Notes: generated from the sequence alone by a model not told the origin. Shown: positions 10,371 through 27,370, numbered from the stretch's first letter. The stretch: DNA of 64,000 bases from Citrus sinensis (GCF_022201045.2 NC_068558.1:1488001-1552000); one strand, 5' to 3'. A program made the numbers and translations.

Positions 10371-10642
10371 GGGTGCGTTTGGGATTGAGGTTGGGCAGCT
10401 GTAACTTCTAAGCTATAGCACTAAAGTGTTTGGTAAGCACTAACTGTTGTATCTTATAAGTTATGTTAATGTATTTTTTCACTTGTATCATGAAAAATCT
10501 TTTATATCTTTAATAATTTTGTTAAAACTATTATTTAAATTTTATATTTATTACATATTACTAACTTTTATTTCATAATTATAACTTTTTTTCACAGCAA
10601 CTGTAACTTAAAAATTACAGCACCTCAATCCCAAACATACCC
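10371..10642. mobile_element. Tourist/PIF-Harbinger-like MITE, 272 bp
   Basis: The left end GGGTGCGTTTGGGATTGAGG matches the reverse complement of the right end, GGGTATGTTTGGGATTGAGG, with two mismatches over 20 bases. Perfect TAA target duplications lie at 10368-10370 and 10643-10645, the 3-bp size typical of PIF/Harbinger elements. The interior is AT-rich and non-coding, so it depends on a transposase from elsewhere. Confidence 0.88.
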
Positions 10643-11390
10643 TAAAATTACTCTCCTCGTATAGAGATTCAATACTCTTTCGTGATTCGAGTGTTTTATT
10701 TTCATCCCGACGCATGATTTGGGCGATCGGATTGATCCAACGGTCCACATCAATGTTGTCATTTTAACAAATAGATTATGGTTCACAAAATTTAGTTCAA
10801 TGAAGTCAGTGTTATCTGTTGTGGGTGATTTGAAGTCATTTTGAGACAAATCGATCAGGATGCGCCACTGCTGACGCCAGCATGATAAGCACCCTTCTGA
10901 ATAGTACTAAAAAATCCAACCATGCACGAAAGGTACATTAATATATTAAAACTTTGTATTAAATTCAGGAAAGGCAAAAGGAATACCGTCTTCGAATCTT
11001 TAAAGCAGATATAGTTATTTGGTCAGCTACAACAGTCCAATAATTTCTTAAAATATTTGTGCGACGAAATTGTCACTCATTACTTCTTTGTTACCTCATG
11101 GTGTCAAAAGCGAACTTGTAACTTGTTAGATGATAAGGATGCACATTTTCATGTATGAAATGTGAATGCTTTTATAACAATTGTTTTTTTAAGCGAAAAT
11201 TGGAATGCACTTATATTTTTTCAAATTAACCCAGCAAATAAAAAAGAACGTTGAGCTAGTTGAACTTTCTATTGGTTTTTTTTATAAATAAAATAAGCAC
11301 AACTCAACTTAATACTAAATTTTTATATATAATAAATAATTGCCTTTCCAAGTCCAATTTTATTTGAAGGAAGCACTTGATCTTGATCTT

Positions 11391-11587
11391 GAGTGATGAT
11401 AGAGTCATAAACTCTTGTATAAATTTATATTGTACAAATTGATTTGGAATTAATTCATTAGTTGAATAAAAATATAAAATAATAAAATAAATTATGTGGA
11501 CCAAGAAAAATTTAATTCAACCAATTAAATCATACCACATCAATTTAAAAAAAAATTATACAAAAATATGTAATTATATTATTACTT
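11391..11587. mobile_element. MITE-like element, copy A of a ~198-bp family
   Basis: It starts GAGTGATGATAGAG, then CATAAACTCTTGTATAAA. The same left end and length occur at 37851-38048. The right side carries a complementary stretch (CACATCAATTT, then TTATACAAAAAT) to the left ACAAATTGATTTGG block, so the element is an imperfect inverted repeat. Its right border is weak and the target duplication unclear. Confidence 0.5.
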
Positions 11588-12689
11588 CTTTTATCTTTCG
11601 ATAAGACAGAACCCTCCCTATTTTGCATAAATCATTTTTTCGACGGCCCATAAGGAGCCAGTCTATTCAATCCGCAAACTTCATATCTCATAGCACTAAT
11701 TTTAAGGAACTTGAAAAGCATAACAAAATGGTGCTTAAGACTAACCAAGTCCGACACTTCATTTTGTCGACGACGGCAATCAGTTATGAGTACGACACTA
11801 ATAAAACTAGTGCCGCCACCCCCCCAACTCCAAGGATCATTTTGCTCAGTGTCCAAGAACGTGTAGGGCAAATTAAATTTTTCGACGGTTTACATGTCTA
11901 TTTTGATGATATTGTCACTGACTTTCTAAGATTGCTTTTGTTGCAGAATATATTCATGCTGAGAGTTTACTTACGCGTTACGATTGCCAATGATGAAATG
12001 ACAAAGGCCATGAAAGCAGAATATGTTGGTGCTGAATATCGGGTAACGTATTACGTATATTGCAGCAGGTTAGATAGCCTCAATTACTTTGAGCTGAGCC
12101 TGAGTTGATTGTAATTTGTGTTGCAGGGATTAAGTCCATGTCCATTGTTGGGTACAGCAAGAAAAAAGAGATTTTTCGGTTTCCAGGGACTTTGAACCGA
12201 TTCCGATCCAGGTGGTGATGAGATTGAGATTTTGTGCATCGGATTCGTATCAGAAGAGACGAAGGCAGGAAAGAAGCAAGCAAGAAACAAAGAAAGCCAA
12301 TCCTTGTTACTAATGTTACAGCTATCTGTATTCTTATCAAGGTTATTTGTCCATTATTAACAGACGTGAAAAGGAGCCAGTAGCTGTAGCATCGAGGGAT
12401 GAACACTATGGTCCATCAATCATACGCATTAAGTAGATAATCATAACAGGACGATGTCCAAACTCCAAATCCAAAACCAATCTACAACCTGAAAATCGAG
12501 GTGTACCCATTAAAGTCCCTCTTTCTCTCTAATATCTGCATAATGTTCATCATTCTCCTATTAATATACAACAGTGAAGATCCAGGATTTGGTAACAAGA
12601 AATAAACCCCTGGAATCGAGATTATTGACAAAGAAATCATAAACAAAATATCTGAGGGATGACTGGAAACTTCAAGAATCAATACTGGT

Positions 12690-16966
<4,277 letters not shown>

Positions 16967-18304
16967 TACTTTAAGTTTTCGAGCTGCAGATTATCCAACA
17001 CACAAATAATATAGATAGATTAGGATTTAATGATTATATGATAATAGAGAAATTTGTATTTGAGCGACCTGTAGACATTGAACTTTGGAGACCTGGCTGC
17101 TTCTAGTTATATAATAATAAAAGAACAGTGTCAATAAAATATTAAGCAGATAATGGCTCTACAAGAGAGCGAAAGGTCATGACGTCAAGTAATATGTGAG
17201 AGAGTGAAAAGGAACGTCTGCAGCTGCAGCAAGTTGATTGGTCAGTCGATCCGGTTGTTAAGTGGCACTTCGCCATTCAAAGCCGCTACCACTTTTTTCG
17301 GAGGAAGGCTGCTCCGAGGTCGTATTGTCTATTGCGTGGAAACAACTGAGGTCTGAGAATCCCTATACACGACGCCGTTTCCCCACCGTGCAAAGCGTCT
17401 TGGACTTGGGTTACCCTTGCCACATGTCGTTCTGAATTTGGGCTTCAGTGGCATGTGCCCATGATTTCTGCTGGGTTAAGTAAACCCCATTTAGAAATGT
17501 ACCGAACTCTTATTGCTATTAGCACTCGCTTTAATTCTGAAAATTCCCTTGTTTTAAACGACAATTACTCTCCCTGAAAAAATCCAGAAAATAGAGTCCA
17601 ATTTTCAGATTCGTTCAAGACCTCAAGAAGCCGAATTGAAACTGAATTTCAGAGTGTTTGTTTTTGGATCCTAAAATTAGGAGTACTTTAGTTTAATGAC
17701 ATTTGATTCAAAAGAGTAATTTTATAAGTTAAAGTTTTATTTGGTAAAATCTTACATGAAATTAGAATGAGAAAAGAGTTTTGAGGCTTTTAAAAAAAAG
17801 TGTATGATTCGTATGCATGGATTTTGATATGGGCGTGTCTAAAGAGTTTCGTGAGAGGGAAACATAGGGGTTTAATTAGATTTATTATTGGATTTTATTG
17901 TAATTTTAAGAATGAGGGATTTTATAAGATTAATGAAAGGTGCCACCCCACTATCTAATCTAACAACACTTATCTTTGGCTCAAATTTTCATCTAAAATG
18001 ATCGAAATTAACCTTTCTCGTTATAGTCAAACCAAATTTGGGAGATGACCCATTGCCGGGCAACTGTCTTTGGGCAATGCCCTCTTTTCCAGCCATCGCC
18101 CAAACAAAAAGAAAAAATGTTCAGAATAATCAATTTAACGGAATTTCGGCCAAATATCATTTTTTATTAAGAGTTGACTGTTAACACCCCTCAAAACTCC
18201 TTATAAAACACCTTTTCTAAGATACTACATTAAGAATATTTAACAATAGCACTATTTCTATCAACACCCATTTAATTTTATAACTAACCCTCCAATCTTA
18301 TTCT

Positions 18305-18930
18305 TAGAGTTGGTAAAATTTATCACGACCCGATTACCCGACATGAACACGATACGAATAAATGAGTATGAGTCGTTAAATTTGACACGATTATTAAATG
18401 AACCGGGTTTGGATTGACACGATTTTTGTCTGTTTTGGGTTAATGTTAAAGTTCTTGACCAATTTACCTTAACAATGACACAATTATATTTTCTATTTTA
18501 AATTAATTTTTAGGTTTTTTTCATTAAAACTCAAATATTAGACATGATTCTCTCTTTTTATTTTTTATTTTTTGGGAAGATGGACATGTACATAATGTTT
18601 TATTTATAAAAATTTATATAAATTTAGAATTTTAATAGTGTAAGTGTGTAAAATATTGATATACATGTATATTTTATGATATCGATATGTAATATTATTT
18701 ACATATACATAATTTAAACTTTAAATTGTGTAAATTTGTAAAAGTTTGGGGTATGTGTGTGTAACATTTATTAAATATATAGATATTAAATGAGTTATTG
18801 GATAATTCATTTATTTTTCGTGTCAGGTTTGGGTCCTAATATTTTAACATAATTATTAAATGGGTCATGTTTGGTCGATTTAAATTTGACACGACATGAA
18901 CACGATCCAGTGACCCATTTTGCTAGCCTG
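18305..18930. mobile_element. Non-autonomous hAT element, 626 bp, with 8-bp target duplication
   Basis: The 8-mer CTTATTCT is present perfectly at 18297-18304 and 18931-18938. The ends TAGAGTTGGTAAAAT and (reverse complement of the right end) CAGGCTAGCAAAATGGGTC form short imperfect inverted repeats of the YAG...(T/C)AAAAT type common in plant hAT MITEs. Subterminal GACACGA/ACACGA motifs recur near both ends (for example 18415, 18425, 18887, 18899), as expected for transposase-binding repeats. It has no open frame, so it is non-autonomous. Confidence 0.88.
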
Positions 18931-19706
18931 CTTATTCTTGAGAAAAACCATGCGAACAAAATCCTTTTACAATGCAAATTTTCATAAATTTAATCTGAAG
19001 CTCCTGGGCATTCAATGAGAATCATTTTCAATTTCAAATGCTTTTAACTTCTTTTGCTCTTTAAATGACAATTTACATTCTCAGTTTTGACTTTTTTTCT
19101 CCTTTCCTTCATCCTAGTGTGGATGAAAATTATAGTTGTATTCATATTGTATTATTTATACAGAACTTATAACTGAGAACTTATTTGGTAAGACTCGTTT
19201 TTGGAAAGCTTGTTTTATACAATATAATAAAAGAACTTGTTTTCTTCTATTATTCAATAGAATGGGCATTAATATACAATTTTCAAACATTTAAAAGTAT
19301 CTCAAAAATAAAAGAAGTTGGTGGTCCAAAAATAATTGAAAATAGAAACTCCGTAAGAAATAATAGAGCCCACATACTCTTTCTATTGATTTGAAGACTG
19401 TATATCAGCAAAATTTTATGTTGATTGATAATAAAATATAATGATAATCATATATGGGTAATTAGATTTTTTTTTAACATTATTTATTGAAAGGTTAATT
19501 TGTAAATTTCTAGAAGAGGGTTAGGGATTTTAAAGGGATTCCAGTAGCACAACTCTTTTCTTAATTTAATTTAACCCATATTTTATCCAATGAGAACCAG
19601 TGTTCAAGTGTACTAAACCATCAAAATCCTTTAATTTTTATTTCCACGTACATTGTGAAAAAAAATATTGATTATAGTTAGGATTTTTCTTTATTCAATT
19701 TTTTTT

Positions 19707-20322
19707 TGTTGAGTTGTCTCCCATAATAGTAAATAAAGGAGAATTATTTGGGTTTATAAATAGGATAGCTCTCCTACTCAATAGAATAATTTTTTTAAGT
19801 TGAATACTTAGAAATCTTGAGTCTAAATCAAGTTAGATACCTATAAATTATGGGCTTAAATCCCTAACAAGTAGTTGCAATTCATAGCAAATATTTCAAC
19901 ATTAAGGTTTTCAAAACCTGTGACGGTAAAAATATAAAAGTTTGATGGAAGAATTAATACAATAAAGTGGTTTTCAAAAACTATAACTGCATAAATGAAA
20001 AAATTTGATGGAAGAATCAATATTGGATTTTGGTAAGTACAAGTTAAGAATATGTTGATTCAATCTAAGTTGCACAAGGAAAGTAAGGGCTGTGTAAATC
20101 ATGTTCTCACTTGTGAAAACTCATGGGAGTGTGTGGATAATCAAGATACTTTAAAAAACTAGGGTCTGATGGTGATTTCTTCCGAGAAGGAATTGTTGAA
20201 TTATGTCCCATATTGACCAATAAAGGGGAGTTGTTTGCGTTTATAAGAAAAATAAATCTCTCTACTTAATGAACTAGTTTTTTTGAGTTGAATGCCTACA
20301 AATTATAAATTCAACCCCAACA
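19707..20322. mobile_element. TRIM-like element: two short LTRs around a 324-bp non-coding core
   Basis: LTR-like copies lie at 19707-19869 (163 bp) and 20194-20322 (129 bp). Both start TGTTGA, end in (C)AACA, and share the order CCCATA, AATAAAGG, GGTTTATAA-like, CTCT..ACT, AGTTGAAT. A purine tract (GAGAAGGAA, 20184-20192) precedes the second copy. Flanks TTTTT (19702-19706) and TTTTC (20323-20327) may be a 5-bp target duplication. The core has no open frame but contains an internal repeat (TTTGATGGAAGAAT twice). A deleted Copia remnant is the alternative. Confidence 0.65.
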
Positions 20323-21325
20323 TTTTCTTTTTACGATAATAAATCTATCATTTTATAATTGATTGAAGCTTTTTTAAATTAATTCTTTTGCGCAATAACC
20401 TAAAGTCCCAAATTATTCACGGACTCAAGCGACTTCTTCAATAAAAGGAGTGAGTTATATGATATGAGTGGCAATTATATAGTAAAGGCAGAGTGGAGTG
20501 CAATTATCAAATCAGAACACCAGTGTTTTCTCCCATTCAAAGTTCGACCCTTATGTAGCAAGTCTTCCATTCCAGCTTAAGCTTATTTGTTTATATTATT
20601 TATGGAATCAAAAAGGAAGAATGGTCTGGCATTACATGTTTGAATGATGCGAGAACAACAAAATTGGTAGAATCAGAAAAGCATTTGCATTCAATAAACC
20701 TGAAAAACTTCGCCATCGAAAAGCCATATGAAGGCAGGTACCTTTCGGAGAAGGATTGATTAATTTATACTTACCAGATCACTTTGTTGTCACGAGCATA
20801 TATCGAATTAATGCGGATAAATACCAACTAAAATATGGTCCAAATGGTTCTCATCTCTAAGGGAGCTAATTATATTAAAGCTTTTACTTCGTTTTCTGAA
20901 TTTTCTGCATTAAATTGCTGTAAAAATGCTACAAAGAAAGCAAATTGATGAAACAATTAATCAGTATAACATGAAACAATTAATCAGCATTTCTGTTTAA
21001 ATACATTTCACATCAATTTCCCCAGACGTGATCCCATTCTGACCTTGAGAAACTCTCACTAATATTAACCTTCAAATACGGGGAAAAAAAATAAATTGAT
21101 CGAGAATATATACACACACACACATAATTAAGAGAACTTTACGCACGAGCAAACAAGAGTTAGCTTGAAAAATAAATAAATAAACAAAACAAAAGACCAC
21201 ATGATTTCGCATTACGAAAATGCATATTTCAGAATTTCATCCCCATCTTAATGGCGATTTTTTTTTCCCAATACCAAGTCCGAAACATTACCTGAAAAAA
21301 ATTTCTAGACAGAAGTCCCCCCATA

Positions 21326-22507
21326 TCACATAGCTAGTGCAGACGATTTTCCATTTAAATCCAACACGTCAAGAAACTCGGCCCTGCTTCTCACAATCCT
21401 ATGAAACACCTCCCTAATCTGGACCTGTAAAGGCACCAAACCTTCCTCCATTCTCCGGCAAGTCTCCCCCAACTCGGCCAGATGAGCCGATACCTCCTCC
21501 GCCCGCTCATCCTCGGCCGGAAACTGAAAACTATCAGTGAACTCAATCAAAGATTGGCCTAGCTTGTCCAGCTTTTGCATCTCCTCAAGCAACCCAGCTG
21601 AGCCCTTCTTCTCTTTCTTCTTCCACTCCTCAGCAATCTTTTCATGCAACCCGATAATACTCTGTGCCCAAACAAGCTGTTTAGGCACAGGAAAATGCGT
21701 GGCCAATCCGCTCCTCTCTTGACATGGAATCGTGGCTACCATCGTCCACATCACAAACAACAGAATAGTACTCATTATGTAAACCGGCAAGGCCAAACCC
21801 GAAGCCTCCGCTCCACGTGGCGCCACGAGATTGGCAGACATGGCATGAATTTGTTTTGCTGCTGACCAGTTCTTGCTCACTGACCAAGACAGAGATCTTA
21901 ACTGACCCGTACTTTTATTATTACCTGCAGCAGCAGCACCTCGGCGACCAAAAGACCAGGTCCTCGTGTAATTGGCACCATCTTTATCTTCGCAAGCCAT
22001 TGCTGTAATCAAAGAAGTCAAAGCTTTCCTTGCCCGCTTAACCTGGCCGTCGCCAAACGGTCTCTGTTCCAAAGCCGAGACCGCAATTTCAGCCAATTTT
22101 TGATAGTGCCTCACGGCCTCAATTCCGTTGGTGATCGCGTTACATATGTCTAACGCCTTCACGTCTCTGTCGAGCATCTCGGGGATCAAACGGTCGAGAG
22201 GTGGCTTCGAAATCTGAGATGGGTCACGACCCATGATTAAGATAGCCTTGAATTCGGCGTCGCAGCAGAGGAATACGTCGAGGAGTTTACGAATCCAAGC
22301 AATTGAGAGGATGGGGTCAGAAGGTATGTCATCGGACGGTTGTGATGGACTTGGTGGTGCCAACTCGGCGAAGCGATCAGCCACGTGTTTTTGGAAAAGC
22401 TCGAGGTCTTCGAGTTCTTGCTCGTGGTTGCCCTCCATCGACATTACTTGGTTCCTGCGAATGCTGATTCGGCCCAGGAACGACCCTTGGTAATCTGTTG
22501 CAGGCAT
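21326..22507 (-). CDS. ROH1: ROH1/BYPASS1-related protein (DUF793 family)
   Basis: Intronless, 393 residues, ATG at 22507 (MPATDYQGSFLGRISIRRNQ). The family is plant-specific. ROH1 of Arabidopsis binds the exocyst subunit EXO70A1 and affects secretion of seed-coat pectin; it belongs with BPS1-type proteins. The N-terminal motif SFLGRISIRRNQV and the helix-rich body with LPVYIMSTILLFVMWTMVA (about 242-260), a possible membrane-associated helix, are typical. The C-terminal part (about 280-385) is charged and helical. Length is normal. It is encoded on the same strand as the reductase, about 4.4 kb away. Family assignment is firm; exact orthology rests on similarity plus gene order. Confidence 0.9.
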   Translation of the reverse strand: MPATDYQGSFLGRISIRRNQVMSMEGNHEQELEDLELFQKHVADRFAELAPPSPSQPSDDIPSDPILSIAWIRKLLDVFLCCDAEFKAILIMGRDPSQISKPPLDRLIPEMLDRDVKALDICNAITNGIEAVRHYQKLAEIAVSALEQRPFGDGQVKRARKALTSLITAMACEDKDGANYTRTWSFGRRGAAAAGNNKSTGQLRSLSWSVSKNWSAAKQIHAMSANLVAPRGAEASGLALPVYIMSTILLFVMWTMVATIPCQERSGLATHFPVPKQLVWAQSIIGLHEKIAEEWKKKEKKGSAGLLEEMQKLDKLGQSLIEFTDSFQFPAEDERAEEVSAHLAELGETCRRMEEGLVPLQVQIREVFHRIVRSRAEFLDVLDLNGKSSALAM

Positions 22508-24791
22508 TTTTTTTTTGATGTTGTCGATTACTGCAAGAATAGGAAAATGAAAAACGAAGAGGACGAGGAAAAAAACAAAACAAAAATAAAACAGAGAGGT
22601 CTAAGAAAAGGGGGGTTTCGTTGACAAGTATACGGTGAAAAAATTCATGGCCTTGGCTTGTCGCATACGGGACTGATTCTTATTTCTCGTCGTGGACGCT
22701 GACCTGGCTACATTTTGCTTTTCATTTCCCAAACTGCCCATCATTGGTTGCCATTATTACTCCGGGTGTTACTTACTAATTAGTTTTGGAGAATTGGCAA
22801 CTTGCAAAAATCAAACTTCCCATATTATTGAAAAATTTCCATGATAGTATTAAATAAGTGTTTGAGTTAATTTAATATGCAGGACCATAAAACTATTTGA
22901 TATAATCTTATTTTCTAAATTAATGCATTTTGTTCTCCTATTATATTAAGTAAAATTTTAACTAATAAAAACTTTAAAAAATGAGATTGCCTTCACTAAG
23001 TACATTTATAAAAAATGTTTAATATGTTAAATTCATGAATTTAGTAATCTTTTACTAACATGCACCTTACTTTACTAATAAATTGATAATTCCTATGTTA
23101 AGATTAATAAAATAACCAATATTATATCCTCGTAGCTTCAATAGAAAAAAAATTAATAAATTTGTTGATTTCATTTTTATCAAAGTACCCAAGCTGAAAA
23201 TAGAAGTTAAAAAGGAGATTTAAAAACTTTTCTTCATTGATTTCGTTGAATTTTAATTAACAACTTAGTAAATCATACTATCCCATAAGTATTGGACTCC
23301 AAAGAGAAGACAAGCAATTGGGCGGAGTGGGGTGACAGTAGACAGGCCTCCTCCATTCCTTATCCCTTTTATAATTTGACCCTTATTTTTCATTTTATTC
23401 CTAATAAATTTAGTAGAATTGAGATGGAGAATCTCTATATTAAGACTAGTTTACTCATCCCCAACCCATTTCTATTTACCTATTTTATAAATGATTTTTA
23501 TATATAACTTTGGCAAAATAAAAATAAAAATAACTCAAATAAAATTATCGCTAACATACAGTAAAGTACTTAAATCATTAAAAATAGAAAAACTTTCCAA
23601 CATATTAGAGCAACACCTTGAATAATATAAAAATATAAAATGTTTGGATATACAGAGATTGGGTTGAAGAGTACTAAATAAAAACCCATCCCACTAAAAA
23701 TTTAGAAAATATTTTTTTCATTTCTCAAAATTTCATTAAAACTTACCCTACTTAGGGTAGGCTCCGTGAATTCCCAAATGCATAGAGGATTTTGTTATTC
23801 CAAAAAGATTCAAAATTGTAATTAAATTATTTTGCTCTTTGAAAATGGCATTTTTGTGATAAGCACTTAAAGAATGACCATAACTGCAAAAGTGGATTTG
23901 AGGCGTAGACGAGTTGCTGAGTCCGAGAAAAAGCTTGTTCTTCGCCAGATAGACAGGTCTCTATCTTATGTCGGAGACAAAAGAGCAAACTTGTCAAAAG
24001 CAAAAGGATTCTTTGACGGAGTCTTCTTGATTCCCACTACGCTCACGCACGATCACACTTTTGCCCACCCGCTTGACTTCTTGACCTTTAAACACTCCCA
24101 TCCATTAAAGCTCATTGCCGGCCGTCCACCTCATCAGTCGTAAATCGTATCTCCGAAGATCCATTAATGACTTTATGATGGGCCCCATAATAAAGCTTGG
24201 CCGAATCAATCAACTACGTGGATTTCGATCTATACGGGCCACGTTGACCTAGTGTTTCCGGTCCCCTTTTTTGCTTTTAAAGAGTTATTTTATTTTATTT
24301 TGGGGCGAACTCTTTAATTGACAACTTATATTGAATTTAAGCTCATTTTAATTTATCATAAGCAATCTTATTGAAGCGTGTATGACGATAGGAAGTTGAG
24401 AAATGAATTATTAAATAAAGACTGAACTTTTAGAATTAGAGGTTAGCTGTGTGAGTCTAGTCGAATTGACTGTAAATCAAATGTAAGCAACCACGTGGAA
24501 TCCAAATTAGAGGGAAAATTTGCCATTTAAGTCAACATGTTTGTGTATTGTTACATGATCACGCGGGGCCTGACTTTATCAAGTTCTGTTGTTGGCTAAA
24601 GCAAATCTGGCATTTCTTTAGTTGAATGAACAAGATTCTTAGCCGGCCTACCTTGCCCAGTTTTCTTGAAATAACCCTTTTTTTTTCCCGGTTATGTTGT
24701 ATGTTATTGGAGTGTAATTTTTATAATCATGAGATACCACACACATTGCCACTGAATCTATTATATTGAGCCCAAAAGAAAAAAAAAAGGT

Positions 24792-24809
24792 GGGGGGGGG
24801 GGGGGGGGG
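24792..24809 (+). repeat. Run of 18 consecutive G
   Basis: An A-rich run and AAGGT lead into 18 unbroken Gs, then AAGGGC. Such a long plus-strand G tract is rare in an AT-rich plant spacer and could fold into quadruplexes. The exact count may be unreliable for sequencing reasons. Confidence 0.9.
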
Positions 24810-26060
24810 AAGGGCAGTTGGTAATGGAAAATGGAGAGATTAAGATATGAAAAACTTTGATCGCACATGTATAATAATAACGCATGAATTGAACACGAGA
24901 TTGATCCGAAATTAGAGTACAAACTTCTGAAACTGAAATCGTAAATGATGGATCATGAACATTGATAATTTAAGTGTTGGGTGGGGAGCATGCACGGCGG
25001 AAGACTTAGAGCAATGATAAATGAGCAAACCAATGACAAAATCATGATAATATTTTTTTGTCTTTTAGTAAATTTTAAGAATTTTTTTAGAAAGAAAAAA
25101 GTAAAATTATTAAAAAAAATTTATAAAATCACTAAAGAAAAAATAATATATTTTTTTCACCGTGATTTTGTCATTATTGTGTTTCTTTATTATATTTCGA
25201 AGATTTAACATTAGAGATGCGACACAAAACTACTACTATTATTATTATTATTATTTTTTTTTTTTTTTTGAGAATGACACAAAACTATTATTAGTAAGTA
25301 AAAGAAGTGTCACACGAACAACGTCAACGTGGATGTGATCGATCGCCGCAAATCACGAGTGAGCTGCTCTTGACATTAGTCTACTTCGTGGCATTTCTTG
25401 AAATCAATCTAACGAGTTACTTATGATTCATTTGTTTGTTATTATTGTATGGCAGTTGTCCATGCGATCATAAAATATTGACGAGTAACGTTTTATGGGA
25501 TCTGTCGAGCAGTACCAGTTACAACATTAATAAAGTTGCAACCCCATGAATGGGAATTCATTAATTTGCGATTAGCTGATTTAAAATGATTCCTAATGGC
25601 CTAATAAGATTGGCAGTCCCACAAACGACACCTCGACAGAAAATTAATAAAAATTTGTTGCATGATACTTCCAAAGACTTATAAGATGGCGAGTGAATCA
25701 AATGTCAACGTATGAAAGATAGAGAGATTCGATGCCCACGTGTTAATCGTTACAAGCTCAAAGCAGCTTCACGTTGTTCATGAGCCAAGCTTGGAGTTTA
25801 GAAAATAAAAAAGGACGTGTCCTAATCAAATGTAATTTCCTGGTTTGGCACCCAAACAGAAAGGAAACCCCTTAAGGAAAGGATTCGGCACTCGGTAGAA
25901 ATGGTCCGGGCTTCGTTCGGTTAACTGGTATGCGCTGTTCGGTATCTTCCAGGAGTGGTGCTTTAGCCCAGCTTTAAAAGGCTTGCTCTGGATCAAAGCC
26001 CAAAACTTCAAGTTCGCACAACGGTTCATGAATCAAGACTAGCGACAGAAATGAGTTTTA

Positions 26061-26536
26061 GGCCACTTCGGGGTTGTAGTGACTGATAAAATCAGTTGTT
26101 TTTCCTGTATAAATCAAATATATTAATGATTAAAAGAGTAATTTAGTGTTTAGTAAATTGTGTTATTATTGTTGTTATAAGTTTGAAAAGTAGAATATAT
26201 ACGTTTAATAAATTTTCTTACAATAGTGTTGTTTATTATATAATTACTAAAATAGATATAAGTTTAAGTTGCCTTTTATTTATTATGTAAAATAAGATAT
26301 AATTGCCTTTCTGTTAAAATATTAAAATTATAATAGAAAATTTAAAATGGTGTGATAAATAAGCTACTTATAAAAAATAACCTCTTACCTGCTTGTAAAA
26401 AAAAAAAAACTACTATTAAAATAGAGAAAATGATGAAATAAGTAGCTTTTAAAATGTTACCAAACACAATTTTGATCAAAACTTATGAAATAATTAAGTC
26501 ACTTACAACATTTCAACCTCAATCCTAAATAAGACC
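26061..26536. mobile_element. Possible decayed Harbinger-like element
   Basis: The left end GGCCACTTCGGGGTTG and the reverse complement of the right end, GGTCTTATTTAGGATTGAGG, are loosely alike, and the right end resembles the Tourist-like element at 10371-10642. Flanking triplets TTA and TTC match only in part. The interior is AT-rich and non-coding. Confidence 0.3.
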
Positions 26537-26742
26537 TTCACTTTAGTGTAAGGGTTGGGGCATTTCACCATAATCAAGTTAAATTGACTCTAACTGACTC
26601 AATTCGAGTTAGAATGGTTTTATGATCTTTTCAAGATTTGCTTAAGTTTTTGTCAATTGGTCAATTTTGGTTCGAGACTTAAAAATGAATTAAAATAATT
26701 TTAAAAAATAAAACACACCAAACTGATTTGGTTCAATATTAA

Positions 26743-27370
26743 GGGCCTATTTAGAATGCTTTTGAGAGATTTAAAAGTGATTTTAAAAAGATAAAAGCTA
26801 ATTTTGGTGTTTGGTAAATTTTTTGAAAAATAACTTTTGCTAAAATTGACTAATCCCATAACAAATTTTGAAAAGCTAGAAAGAAATAACTTTTCAAAGT
26901 ATGATTTGGAGAATTAGTTTTGCACTTATTACAATTCCATATATATCTTCACATGTATTATAAAAATAAAAAAATTATCCTTATTCAGTTAGGAAATAAA
27001 ATCAATAAATTGAAAGAGATTAATATTAATACCAATAATAATGAGATAACAAAATAAAAAATAAAATTCGAATATTTATTTTAGTTATTGACACACACAC
27101 ACACACTAATATTTATTTTAGTTATCGATTATTATTATTATTGTGTGTGTAAATAAACTTTATTTAATACTGTGGCTATTTCAGTCATTTGCATTCTTAC
27201 AGTGATTTAACAATAAAATTTATCAAACATATATAATTGCTTTTAAAACTCGCAATATATTTAAAAATAAATTTTACTAAAAGTTTAATTGATTCTCTTC
27301 ACATCTGATTATTTCTTGAGTAAAGTTAACAATAATTATTTTAACAGTTACAACATTACCAAACTGATCC
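26743..27370. mobile_element. Harbinger/Tourist-like element, 628 bp
   Basis: TAA triplets flank it at 26740-26742 and 27371-27373. The left end GGGCCTATTTAGAATG and the reverse complement of the right end, GGATCAGTTTGGTAATG, form an imperfect inverted repeat of the same style as the 10371 element. The interior is AT-rich with CA and ATT microsatellites and no coding frame. Confidence 0.55.

Larger units (their letters stand above)
9325..12689. other. AT-rich spacer with small transposons; no gene recognised
   Basis: Between the retrotransposon and the end of the reductase gene I see a small foldback at 9364-9457, a poly-A run near 9862-9880, a Tourist-like element (10371-10642) and one copy of a 198-bp element (about 11391-11587), listed separately. 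A 161-codon open frame at 11623-12108 (plus) resembles nothing I know. About 12430-12689 should hold the 3' untranslated region of the reductase gene. Confidence 0.7.
16967..21325. other. Spacer between reductase promoter and ROH1-like gene
   Basis: The first few hundred bases above 16966 are the 5' leader and promoter side of the reductase gene. Within the rest I recognise a hAT-type element (18305-18930) and a TRIM-like element (19707-20322), listed separately. Bases 18050-18100 carry a small inverted pair (CATTGCC and GGGCAATG). About 21000-21325 is the likely 3' untranslated region of the minus-strand ROH1-like gene. No other coding sequence is convincing. Confidence 0.7.

Noticed and set aside
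11623-12108. 161-codon plus-strand open frame
   Set aside because: No family resemblance, no conserved motif, and composition changes along it; it contains splice-like signals but no partner exon I can recognise.
23874-24143. 89-codon plus-strand open frame
   Set aside because: Short, no recognised motif, in a repeat-rich spacer.
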